Source: Thraustochytrium sp. TN22 (lineage: Eukaryota; Sar; Bigyra; Thraustochytrida; Thraustochytriidae). From it: 64,000 nt of DNA. Numbering within the stretch: position 1 is the first letter of the stretch; each line of letters starts with the position of its first letter. Below the pieces are notes generated by a model. That model saw only the letters and a list, made by a program, of their open reading frames with translations, had not been told where the DNA came from and searched no databases. The translations under genes and the position numbers were made by a program. The stretch is from positions 1 through 64,000 of the forward strand of contig JABLUY010000086.1 in the NCBI GenBank assembly GCA_013306675.1. Direction: 5' to 3'. Positions 35,046-43,667 of the stretch are shown one piece after another.

Positions 35046-36914
35046 ATGGCCTCGCGCGGCGCCCACGTCCTGGCGTGGCTGCGCGGCGCCAGGCGCGGCG
35101 CCGGCCTGGAGCGGGACGCGGCGCACGCGGCGGGCGCGCGCTCGGTGAAGCAGCGTGTTGCGGAGCGCGAGGTGGTCGACCTGGTGAGCGAAGACGAGGA
35201 GGAAGGCGACGTGGCGCTGCAGAGGACCAAGAAGCGGGCCCGCATGGATGTGAACGTCAAGGCCGAGCGGGCGACGCCAAGCCAGTTTGCGGACGTCCGT
35301 GAGCTGCCGCCCAAGATGGAGCACGTGGACGGGGCTGCTACTCACGCTGCGGCGTTGAATGCGCTTGAGAGTGATCAAGTGGATGCGCCGGATTCGGTCA
35401 AACTCGAGAGGATCGGGCAGTCGCTTTCAAACAACTTCGTGGACGCGACGAAGCTGGAGTGGGACGCCTTCTGCGGGGTGGACAGTCCCGCTGTGGAGAG
35501 CGCTGCCGCTGTCGCGATCGGTGGAAGGGAAGAGGGTTCGGCGAGTAGAGGAAGCCGCCAATGCAGCCGAAATGGATGCCTCGGGTATCAACTCTCGGAC
35601 AGCCTTCCGTTCTGCGTCTCGCACGCGCGCGGCAAGAGGTGCCAGCGACAGGGCTGCGACAAGCTTGCGCGGCGAGTGCGTGGCAGGCCGCCCTTCTGCA
35701 CTGCGCATGGCGGCGGGAAGCGTTGCCAGCGGCAGGACTGCGACAAGGGCGCGCTGGCCGGCGGCCTTCCCTTCTGCGCTGCGCATGGCGGCGGGAAGCG
35801 ATGCGAGTGGCAGGGCTGCGACAAGAGCGCGCAAAGTTGTGGCCCTCCCTTCTGCGCGGCGCATGGAGGCGAAAAGCAGTGTCAGTGGCAGGGCTGCGAC
35901 AAGTTGGCGCGGCAAGCGCGTGGCAGGCCGCCTTTCTGCACTGCGCATGGCGGCGGGAAGCGTTGCCAGCGTCAAGACTGCGACAAGGGCGCGCTGGGCG
36001 GAGGCCTCCCCTTCTGCACTGCGCATGGCGGTGGGAAGCGGTGCGAGTGGCAGGGTTGCGATAAGGGCGCGCAAGGTGGCGACCCTCCCTTTTGCAATGC
36101 GCATGGAGGTGGAAAGCGGTGTGAGTGGCAGGGTTGCGACAAGTTGGCGCGGCAAGTGCGTGGCAGGCCGCCTTTCTGCACTGCGCATGGCGGCGGGAAG
36201 CGTTGCCAGCGGCAGGACTGCGACAAGGGCGCGCTGGCCGGCGGCCTTCCCTTCTGCGCTGCGCATGGCGGCGGGAAGCGATGCGAGTGGCAGGGCTGCG
36301 ACAAGAGCGCGCAAAGTTGTGGCCCTCCCTTCTGCGCGGCGCATGGAGGCGAAAAGCAGTGTCAGTGGCAGGGCTGCGACAAGTTGGCGCGGCAAGCGCG
36401 TGGCAGGCCGCCTTTCTGCACTGCGCATGGCGGCGGGAAGCGTTGCCAGCGTCAAGACTGCGACAAGGGCGCGCTGGGCGGAGGCCTCCCCTTCTGCACT
36501 GCGCATGGCGGTGGGAAGCGGTGCGAGTGGCAGGGTTGCGATAAGGGCGCGCAAGGTGGCGACCCTCCCTTCTGCAATGCGCATGGAGGTGGAAAGCGGT
36601 GTGAGTGGCAGGGTTGCGACAAGTTGGCGCGGCAAGTGCGTGGCAGGCCGCCTTTCTGCTCTGCGCATGGCGGCGGGAAGCGTTGCCAGCGGCAGGACTG
36701 CGACAAGGGCGCGCTGCGCGGCGGCCTCCCCTTCTGCATTGCGCATGGCGGCGGGAAGCGGTGCGAGTGGCAGGGCTGCGATAAGGGCGCGCGAGCTTGC
36801 GGCCCTCCCTTCTGCAATGCGCATGGCGGCGGGAAGCGGTGTTCGTGGCAGGGGTGCGATGAGAGCGCGCAAGGTGGCGGCCTTCGCTTTTGCAAAGCGC
36901 ATGATGGCAGGTAA
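35046..36914 (+). CDS. Tandem zinc-finger-like repeat protein (WRKY19-like of oomycete type)
   Basis: A 622-aa protein. The N-terminal 170 residues are acidic and disordered and include VVDLVSEDEEE, a good SUMO-interaction motif (residues 43-53). From about residue 175 to the end are 17 units of about 26-28 residues of the form C-x4-C-D-K-x-A-x(5-8)-P-F-C-x-A-H-G-G-G-K-R, where C-x4-C and C-x2-H could bind zinc. Such repeats are annotated as WRKY19-like zinc-finger proteins in oomycetes and relatives. Units follow a period-three order (LARxxRGR, GALxGG, xAQxxG types). The DNA of units 2-7 is duplicated almost perfectly as units 8-13. The partner (nucleic acid or protein) is unknown. The start is the first ATG after the divergent promoter. 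Confidence 0.85.
   Translation: MASRGAHVLAWLRGARRGAGLERDAAHAAGARSVKQRVAEREVVDLVSEDEEEGDVALQRTKKRARMDVNVKAERATPSQFADVRELPPKMEHVDGAATHAAALNALESDQVDAPDSVKLERIGQSLSNNFVDATKLEWDAFCGVDSPAVESAAAVAIGGREEGSASRGSRQCSRNGCLGYQLSDSLPFCVSHARGKRCQRQGCDKLARRVRGRPPFCTAHGGGKRCQRQDCDKGALAGGLPFCAAHGGGKRCEWQGCDKSAQSCGPPFCAAHGGEKQCQWQGCDKLARQARGRPPFCTAHGGGKRCQRQDCDKGALGGGLPFCTAHGGGKRCEWQGCDKGAQGGDPPFCNAHGGGKRCEWQGCDKLARQVRGRPPFCTAHGGGKRCQRQDCDKGALAGGLPFCAAHGGGKRCEWQGCDKSAQSCGPPFCAAHGGEKQCQWQGCDKLARQARGRPPFCTAHGGGKRCQRQDCDKGALGGGLPFCTAHGGGKRCEWQGCDKGAQGGDPPFCNAHGGGKRCEWQGCDKLARQVRGRPPFCSAHGGGKRCQRQDCDKGALRGGLPFCIAHGGGKRCEWQGCDKGARACGPPFCNAHGGGKRCSWQGCDESAQGGGLRFCKAHDGR
35694..36660 (+). repeat. Near-identical 480-bp tandem duplication inside the zinc-finger gene
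   Basis: The sequence from about 35694 to 36173 recurs from about 36174 to 36653. By eye they differ at about one position (36092 T versus 36572 C). Each copy holds six 80-bp zinc-finger units, that is two 240-bp trimers. Outside this block the units are clearly more diverged, so the duplication is recent relative to the array. Confidence 0.85.
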
Positions 36915-37645
36915 GGCTGCGACAAGTCCATGCACGCGGAGTGTATGTGAATGTGCGTGCTTTGGGGGGGAGGGCGGGGAGAAGCTCCCTTCCGCAGGTC
37001 GCTCTGGATCGTGAATCGGTGCCACTCGTATGGCGAAAGGGGCGATTCATGCCTGTGGCCTGTTATCCTGCCGCCCGCATCGAGGTGGCAAGTAGAGGTG
37101 GCCAGGTCACAATTTGTCTCCGTTACGTTCTTTCCAGGACAAATCGTCGCAGAGCACACACGAACGACTCGGCCATCGTGCACCCCCAAGGTATATCCTG
37201 GGTCGCCTGGAGAAACGCACGCATTTTTATGTTTGGTCAGCTCGTTCTTGCGCTCGTCGCGGTTTTGAGTTGAGACCCGGTCCTCGACATTCTTGGCCTC
37301 CGCCGGTCAAGCGCTCGCTCAGGCGCGCAAAAGCTCCCACTCGCAAGCCTTTGCGGTCGGTCGCGTCACGGAGAGAGTTCGTGGCAAGAGTTGTTCGTTT
37401 TGCCGATGTATCCTCCGTTTGTCCATGGAAGTGGGTTAGCGGAAAGTGGCGCCAACATCCGAACGAGGTGAACAGCAGGGCCGTTCTCTTCTCTTCTGCT
37501 GGACCAAGCGGAACCTGTGACCTCACGGCGCGGTCTGGAGCAAGCCAAGTCCATGCCAAATATACTCAACACCGGTTCGACAGGATGGCACATGTTTGTC
37601 ATTTCGTTTGCTGTGCGGTCACACATCGTCGATGTCGCTCTTGCT
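36915..37645. other. Convergent intergenic region
   Basis: 731 bp of lower GC (near 55 percent) between two convergent genes. Some plus-strand frames stay open, but none reads like protein. A G-run (about 36963-36970) and mixed sequence only. Confidence 0.5.
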
Positions 37646-38824
37646 TCAAGCCGCGCGCACTGAATCTCTGCGTGTCCTCCCAAGCCAGGCACGTAGAAGG
37701 TCGTAGGCGTGCGCTGCACGGGACTCGTGAAAGTGCGCGGCAAGGCCCACGAGGAGCGCGCGCGAGCGGCCGACGGCGAGCACCGCCTCGCGTGGCCGAT
37801 GCACGAGAACCTCGCCGAGGACAAAGTCTTGCACGTGCTCGAGCGACAGCATGGGGTCCGCAAAGGCGTGCGCGCGGCTTTCGAAGGGGACTTGCAGGGC
37901 GGCCATGGAGGTATCGATGGTGTCTGGCGTCACGACCGAGACGAAGATGCCTTCCGGGGCCAGGTCCTTGGCGGCGCAGAGCGAAAAGGCGCGCACCGCG
38001 GCCTTGCTGGCTGCGTAGACAGCCGCCCCTGGCGCAAACGTGAGCGCCGACAGACAGGAGAAGTTGACAATGTGGCCGCCAATGGTCAGGGTACCGGTCG
38101 CGGCCTGCTGCCGCATGAGCTGGGCGGCGGCGCGCGTGCCGTGCACCGCGCCGCTAAAGTTCACGCCAATCTGCGAGTCCACACTTTCTGGGGTGGTGTC
38201 TAGGACGTGGGCTGGCTGCAGCGCGCCAGCCACGTTCAGGACCGCATCCAGGCCGCCCAGCCAGAACTGCGCGTATCTCATCGTTGCCTCCCACTGCACG
38301 CGTCATGGCCCAGCAGAGCCCTTGTGTGAGTCAGCACTGCCTGCCTGCCTGCCTGCCTGCCTTCCGGCCTGCTCGCTTGCCCGCCTTGTCATACTTCGCA
38401 CAACACTTACGTCACTCTGGTGCGCCACGTCGAGCGGCTTGAGCCTGCAGGGCGACCCGTCGTCGAGCCAGCCTTCGTTCGCCGCGGAGGCCTTGAGCGC
38501 ACGAAAGTCGCGGTCGGTGGCCAACACGTGATGGCCCTTGCCCAGCAGCGCGCTGCACAGCTGCCTGCCGACGCCCGAGGCCGCACCGGTGACAAGGACG
38601 CGGCGCGGCGCCTCGTGGAACGCCCTCCCCGCCTTGCACAGCTTCGACGGCCAGGGCCTCGCAAGCGCCATTTGCACCAGTGCTAGCGTCACGGCCACGA
38701 CCACGAGCGTCACCTGCCACTCCTCCGCCGGCCACGGCATCTGCTGCACCAGCTTGTGCAGCGCTGCGCGCGTCAGGTTCGCCAACTCTGCGGCGAGCTC
38801 TTGCAGGTCCCTGTCGTCCGCCAT
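37646..38824 (-). CDS. Membrane-anchored short-chain dehydrogenase/reductase, two exons
   Basis: A 353-aa SDR encoded by exon 1 (38824-38411) and exon 2 (38293-37646). The 117-nt intron (38410-38294 on the minus strand) has donor GTAAGTGTTG, a TGCTGACTC branch-like site and acceptor GCGTGCAG. It is phase 0, and the join restores DVAHQSD-WEATMRYAQFWL leading to the NAG-type motif. Features are an N-terminal membrane helix (VTLVVVAVTLALVQMAL, 38-54), the cofactor motif TGAASGVG (79-86), NVAG (158-161) and the catalytic YAASK (230-234). The C-terminal region (VVTPDTIDTSMA) resembles 3-ketodihydrosphingosine reductases and DHRS-type enzymes, but the substrate is not certain. The intron contains a CAGG run on the sense strand. 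Met 38824 is used; the upstream frame is a repetitive Arg/Ala string. Confidence 0.88.
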
Positions 38825-38996
38825 GGCGCCGCTCGCTCGCCTGCACTGGCCCGTTCGCGCCGCCGCGCTGCCGCGGCGCTGCCGCGGCGCTGCCGTGCCG
38901 CGCTGCCGCGGCGCTGCCGCCACACTTGCCGCGCCTCGGTGGCGCGCGTCGCGCGACAACTTCGGAGCTCTGCGTTTGCTTTCGACGGTATCGTGC

Positions 38997-39338
38997 GATG
39001 CGACGAGGCAGAGGCTCGGCAATCAACAGGAAAGCGAAGCCAGGGCGTACCATGCATCATCACCAGCCGTCACTCAAACGCTTGCTCGTCGAAAAGGCCT
39101 CGCGGGCGGGTTGGCGTCCTTTCTTCACATCGTCTTCGTCGTTCGTCTCGTCATCATCATCATCCGATGCGACGAGGCAGAGGTTCGGCAATCAACAGGA
39201 AGCGAAGCCAAGGGCGTACCATGCATCATCATCAGCCGTCACTCAAAGGCTTGCTCGTCGAAAAGGCCTCGCGGGCGGGTTAGCGTGCTTTCTTCACATC
39301 GTCTTCGTCGCTCATCATCAACATCATCATCATCATGG
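38997..39338. repeat. Two tandem copies of a 169-bp intergenic repeat
   Basis: GATGCGACGAGGCAGAGG starts copies at 38997 and 39166. Both continue with TCGGCAATCAACAGGAA, GCGTACCATGCATCATCA, CAGCCGTCACTCAAA and GCTTGCTCGTCGAAAAGGCC and end in TCATCATCA runs. A few substitutions and one-base indels separate them. It looks non-coding. It lies between the SDR start and the ABC1 kinase stop, and a CT-rich run and A-run (about 39389-39442) follow. Confidence 0.8.
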
Positions 39339-39627
39339 GAACATCGTCGTCATCTTCCTTCTTCAGATCTCTCCTTCGTTTTCCATTCACTCTCTCTCTC
39401 TCTCTCTCACCTATCAATTTCTGTCTGTGATGAGAAAAAAAAAAGGCGGAGAGAGTGAAGCGTACATTGTGTGAGATTGGGCGTTGACGAGAGGAGGCCA
39501 AGACGGCTGGCTCTCTCCTCGGTCAGATGGACAGACTTCTCGCCTTCATCCACCATTTCAGTTTGACTATACCTCTCGTGCGGACTCGGAAGCGCTGTCC
39601 CTCTCAATCAGGTCTCGTGCCAGAATT

Positions 39628-41313
39628 CTATGCCCAGCCAAAGAGCTTTTGGAGACGCGAGCCCTTGGCGATGGAGAGCTTGCGGCCAAAGGTCTCCTCC
39701 ATGAGACTAGCATCCCAAATCTCGTACGGGAGACCCTCCTGCTCGAGGACGCGCAGCGCCATGGGCCCCCAGTAGTCGGAACAGCGCACCGGGTAGAGCA
39801 TCTGCATGCCGACGGTGCGTAGCCGAATGGCGAGGAACTGCGCCATGGTCAGATTGTCGGGAGACTCCTCCCATGGATCGCGCGCGTAGAGGTCGTCCAT
39901 GAAGGTCTGAAGGTTCTTGCCTTGCAGCACGTCCTGGGAGAAGTCATCAAAACCAAACTGAAGGAGCTGGAAGATGACGTCCTCGTCGAAGAACTTGGAC
40001 CGATAGCCGCTCACGCGCACCATCTCGATGAGCTTGGGCTTGTCGCGCAGGTGCAGGCCAGCGTAAAGCAGGCAGGCGGCGAGGCGCTCCTCACGCGTGA
40101 GCACCTTGGTAGCACCAAAGTCGATGAGGCCGACGCGGTCGTCGTGGAGCCAGAGGAAGTTGCCAGCGTGCGGGTCGGCGTTGAAACAGCCGTCCTGCAG
40201 CAGCTGCTTGCCGTGCACGCGCATGAGGACGTCCATGATGCGCGGCGCGTTGGGAGGGCGTGGCGTGGCCCAGTGCTCGCGGCGCGCGCCGGTGAGCGCG
40301 TTCCAGGCATCGATGGCCGTGTTGGCCACGGCGTCGCGCGCACGCAGCAGGCCGGCGTAGGCCGCGATGGTGGTCTCGCTCGGGCCCTCGTACTTTGGCG
40401 GCAGGCCCTCGCGCAAAATCTTTTCCTTGAGCTCGGCCTCGAGCGCCTCGAAGCTGCGTCCCTGCCGCTCCGCCACGACGCGCCCGTACGCGCGAATGCC
40501 GTCGATGAGCTTGCCGCCCTTGAGGTACTCCATGACCAGCACGCGGCTGGTCGCAAAAATGGGCCGCGGCACGCGGATGTCGCGCTCGAACTCGGGGCCG
40601 CTCAGGTTGCGCTGCACGAGCGTCAGGTTCTCGAACTCGCAGTTGTAGTCGAACTCGCGCTCGAAGGAGCGCTCCAGCTCGTCCAAGATGATGACCTGCT
40701 CCGGCGCAGCCACCTCCATGAAGCCGCGGATCGTCAGCATGTCCTGGCGGAAGAGCTTGCGGCTGTCCGGGTACTGCACCTTGACGGCGACCCAGCCCTC
40801 CGCCTCGCGGCCGCGCAGCTTGGCGCGGTGCACCTGGCCGATGCTGGCCGACCCGAGCGGCTGCGCCTCGAACGCCGAGAAGACCTCCTCGAGCGGCCGC
40901 CCCAGGTCCTCCTCCACCGTGCGCCGCACCACCTCCATGGGCTGCGGCGGCACCGAGTCCTCCAGCTCGCGCAGCTTCTCCAGCCACACCTCGCTCAGCG
41001 TGTTGCGCAGGCCGGCGCCGATCTGCCCGTACTTGGTGTACATGCCCTTGAGCTCCTTCACCATGTCCACGATGTCCTCGCTGTACTTCTCGTCCAGCGC
41101 CAGCCACTCGCGCTGCCGCTCCTCCTCCGACAGCGCGCCGCCCGCCACGCGCTGCCTCGCCTGCACCAGCCTGTAGTGCGCCACGGCCGGCAGCGCGCGC
41201 GAGTACAGCGTCAGCGCGCGCCGGAAGCCCTCATCCGTCTCGCGCTTGTAGTACGCCGCGCCGCCGCCCGCCGCGGCCGCCAGGCCGGCCGCCGCCGCCA
41301 GGCGCCGCAGCAT
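39628..41313 (-). CDS. ABC1/ADCK (UbiB) atypical kinase-like protein
   Basis: A 561-aa member of the ABC1/ADCK/UbiB family, atypical kinases or ATPases that support coenzyme Q and lipid homeostasis in mitochondria and plastids. Hallmarks are the KxGQ motif (KYGQ, 94-97), the A-rich loop GSASIGQ (154-160) in place of a Gly-rich loop, the VAVKVQ lysine (K178), NADPHAGN (378-385) and the metal-binding DFG (398-400). An insert (about 285-360) lies between the N- and C-lobe motifs. The N-terminus (MLRRLAAAAGLAAAAGGGAA) looks like a mitochondrial presequence or a membrane helix. The start is Met 41313; upstream frame sequence is GC-rich filler. It is divergent from the 70-aa gene, 264 bp apart. Confidence 0.92.
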   Translation of the reverse strand: MLRRLAAAAGLAAAAGGGAAYYKRETDEGFRRALTLYSRALPAVAHYRLVQARQRVAGGALSEEERQREWLALDEKYSEDIVDMVKELKGMYTKYGQIGAGLRNTLSEVWLEKLRELEDSVPPQPMEVVRRTVEEDLGRPLEEVFSAFEAQPLGSASIGQVHRAKLRGREAEGWVAVKVQYPDSRKLFRQDMLTIRGFMEVAAPEQVIILDELERSFEREFDYNCEFENLTLVQRNLSGPEFERDIRVPRPIFATSRVLVMEYLKGGKLIDGIRAYGRVVAERQGRSFEALEAELKEKILREGLPPKYEGPSETTIAAYAGLLRARDAVANTAIDAWNALTGARREHWATPRPPNAPRIMDVLMRVHGKQLLQDGCFNADPHAGNFLWLHDDRVGLIDFGATKVLTREERLAACLLYAGLHLRDKPKLIEMVRVSGYRSKFFDEDVIFQLLQFGFDDFSQDVLQGKNLQTFMDDLYARDPWEESPDNLTMAQFLAIRLRTVGMQMLYPVRCSDYWGPMALRVLEQEGLPYEIWDASLMEETFGRKLSIAKGSRLQKLFGWA

Positions 41314-41577
41314 GCTCCGCGCGCGCCGCCCTGCGCGCACCGCTTCACGCGAGGCGCAGCGGCCAGAATCAGGAATGGATGGAGGGTAACGAGGATGGAG
41401 CGGAGAGCGCCAGGGACGCGCCGCAGACGCGCAACTACGCGCCCGCGCGCGCGACGACGGCGGCCCGGCGGCGGCAGGCGCGCCTGCGCTGCGCTGCGCT
41501 GCGCTCGGCTGCGCTGCGCTGCGCTGCGCTCGGCTGGAATCGCCGCGCCGGTCCGCGGACGGGGGGGCGAGGGCGTG
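41314..41577. promoter_or_regulatory. Divergent promoter region with GCTGC repeat
   Basis: 264 bp between two divergent starts. It contains two blocks of GCTGCGCTGCGCTGCGCTCG (about 41488-41536). A role as a shared promoter is inferred from position. Confidence 0.4.
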
Positions 41578-41790
41578 ATGGAGGTGGTCGCGTCCCGCGT
41601 GCTGCGCGCGGCACCCGCGGCGCTCGCGACGCTGCAGGACGCGCCGGAGAGGGCGGCGCGCGCGCTGGCGGACTCGACGGTGGAGCTGGATGATAATGGC
41701 CAGGGCGACGCCATGAAGGTGCTCATGATCCTCACCATGAGCATGCTGGGCGTCGTCGTCCTCGCCTTCGCCTGCTGCTCTGCGGGATGA
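41578..41790 (+). CDS. 70-aa tail-anchored small membrane protein, hypothetical
   Basis: A small protein beginning MEVVASRVLRAAPAALATLQ. The first 45 residues are soluble and helical, with an acidic stretch (STVELDDNGQGD). The last 25 form a single hydrophobic segment (MKVLMILTMSMLGVVVLAFA) followed by CCSAG at the end. This topology suggests a tail-anchored or single-pass protein; the two Cys could be lipidated. No family is recognised. The frame runs open far upstream as antisense of the kinase gene, so the start is chosen as the ATG just after the divergent promoter. Confidence 0.55.
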   Translation: MEVVASRVLRAAPAALATLQDAPERAARALADSTVELDDNGQGDAMKVLMILTMSMLGVVVLAFACCSAG

Positions 41791-41881
41791 GTGGGAGGAA
41801 GCCTGGCCGCTGCCGAGTCGGAGAGCGAAAAGGTGCGCGTTAGTGCGTGAGGCCTGCTGCTGAGCGTCGCATTCTTCGTGT

Positions 41882-41919
<38 letters not shown>

Positions 41920-42260
41920 GCCTGTGTGCCTGCTCGCTTCATCTGCTCGCACGGCCTCCCTCCATGTCTCCTCCATGTCTTCTACACCTACCCGGCGCAA
42001 CCTCGTCGTGGTCGTCTACGACGGCCGACGTCCAGCTCCTGGTATTGCTCGTACGTCCGGCTTCTGTGTCTGGGCTTTGCCGCCCGCCGACCCTCGCGTG
42101 GTTCGCGCAGGGGTACAGGGCTCCCCTGTGTAGGTGTCCAGACCGTCTTCTGTACCGCTGCTTTTCCAGAGTATTTCCAGAGCTTTTCTACCATATCATG
42201 TTTTTCGTGATCTGTGTGTACGCGCCACAGTCATGCTTGGACTCGTGTTCTTCAAGGCTT
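41791..42260. other. Convergent intergenic region with CCTG run
   Basis: A run of about nine CCTG units lies at about 41881-41920, reading CAGG on the minus strand upstream of the kinase gene. No gene is seen in the rest. Confidence 0.5.
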
Positions 42261-43088
42261 TCATGCCAGACCGCCGGCAACGACCAAGTTTGTGCCCGTG
42301 GTGTAGGACGACGCACTCGAGAGGAGAAAGGCGACCGACTGCACGACCTCATCGATGGTGCCAAGGCGCTTCATGGGCACACTGGCGACCTTGGCGGCCG
42401 CCACGGCCTCCGGGTCGCGAGCAAAGTACGGCGATCCGGACTCGGCGTGCAGCGTGTTCTGGCGGTCCCACATGTAGCCCGGCCCGATCAGCGCCGGGCT
42501 CACGGCGTTCACGCGAATCTTGTGCGGGGCCAGATCCTTGGCCGTACTCACCGTAAGGCCCAGCAGCGCTGACTTGGACGCCACGTACGCGCACATGGTC
42601 GGCGTGCCGCGCAGTGCAGCTACCGACGCCGTGTTCACGATGGTGCCCGCCACGCCCTTGGCGATCATGGACTTGGCCACGGCCTGCAGCACGGCGAACG
42701 ATCCAACGACATTGATATTCATCACCTTGGCGAAATCATCCACTGGGTACTCCGGCGTCGGCTTCATGAGGCCCTGGTACCCGGCATTGTTCCACAGGTG
42801 GTCAATGCGCCCCAGCGCGTCCTCGGCCGCCTGCACCATTGCCTGCACGCTTGCCCCGTCCGTCACGTCGCACGTCAGCGCGAGCGCGCGCCTTCCGTCC
42901 CGTAGCGCCGCCTTCACCTCCGCCTCGCTCTCCTTCAGAGGTCCCTCTGCCACGTCCACGAGCACGACGTGCGCCCCAGCGCGCCCAAAGTACGTCGCGT
43001 CGGCCCTTCCAAAGTTCCCTCCCGCGCCCGTGACCATCACCACCTTGCCATCAAACCCAAAGTCCACCCCGCCCTGCTGCTCCTCCAT
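42261..43088 (-). CDS. Short-chain dehydrogenase/reductase, classical type
   Basis: A 275-aa soluble NAD(P)-dependent oxidoreductase. Features are the cofactor motif TGAGGNFG (20-27), an acidic residue after beta-2 (VVLVDVA) that favours NAD+, DVTD (74-77), NNAG (100-103), the catalytic Ser in VNTASVAALRG (about 155), YVASK (168-172) and a C-terminal TGTNLVVAGGLA typical of classical SDRs. The substrate is unknown. The frame remains open to 43331 through an acidic, protein-like stretch (GQEEDDEEEDDEEGKH) with a GTG at its far end, so a longer N-terminus through an upstream exon is possible. I use the first ATG, 43088. Confidence 0.85.
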   Translation of the reverse strand: MEEQQGGVDFGFDGKVVMVTGAGGNFGRADATYFGRAGAHVVLVDVAEGPLKESEAEVKAALRDGRRALALTCDVTDGASVQAMVQAAEDALGRIDHLWNNAGYQGLMKPTPEYPVDDFAKVMNINVVGSFAVLQAVAKSMIAKGVAGTIVNTASVAALRGTPTMCAYVASKSALLGLTVSTAKDLAPHKIRVNAVSPALIGPGYMWDRQNTLHAESGSPYFARDPEAVAAAKVASVPMKRLGTIDEVVQSVAFLLSSASSYTTGTNLVVAGGLA

Positions 43089-43667
43089 TTCCCCTCCAAG
43101 CAGGGACGCTGTGATGTGCTTTCCCTCCTCGTCGTCCTCCTCCTCGTCGTCCTCCTCCTGGCCTGACGCACTCGCGCTCGCGGGTCCCAGGCTCAGCTCG
43201 ACACCTGCGACACGCACGTCAAGGCGGGGCTGCACGAGGGGCTCCAGGGCGTCCGTGCCGCCCTCCGAGGCCGGACCCGGGCCCGCCGCCGACTTCGGGC
43301 TTTGCGGCGCCGCGCGCGGGGTCGCCGCCACGCCGGATCCTGGCCAGGCTGCGCGGGTTCGCGCGGCGGTTCGCGCGCAACGGCGGCCAACCGCGCGGCG
43401 GTTTCGCCGGCCTCGTCAACCTTCTCGAGCCGCAGACCTTCATCTCCGCGCCTCGCTCCGCACTCTCTCGCGCGCGGCGGCGGCGGCGGGCGGCGCGGCG
43501 CGGCGCGGCGCGGCGCGGCGGCGGTCCCGCTCTCCCTTCGCTCGCTCACTCGCTCGCTCGCTCGCGGCCGGCGCGGCCGGCGGACAGACAGCGCGCCGGC
43601 TGCGGCGGGCGTCGCCGCCGCGGAGGACCTGAGCTCGCTGCGCCTCGCGGCGGAGGGCAAGGGGAGG
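43089..43667. other. Divergent region between SDR and Ufd1 genes
   Basis: 579 bp. The part next to the SDR gene may be coding in the SDR frame (see that entry). The rest has a GGCGC run (about 43490-43520) and a CGCTCGCTCG run (about 43530-43565). No other gene is seen. Confidence 0.4.

Noticed and set aside
35398-37050. Long minus-strand frames opposite the zinc-finger array
   Set aside because: They repeat only because the DNA repeats. The plus frame alone has the zinc-ligand pattern and acidic N-terminus.
43089-43331. N-terminal extension of the second SDR starting at a GTG
   Set aside because: The acidic stretch looks coding, but there is no ATG; it is kept only as a possible upstream exon.
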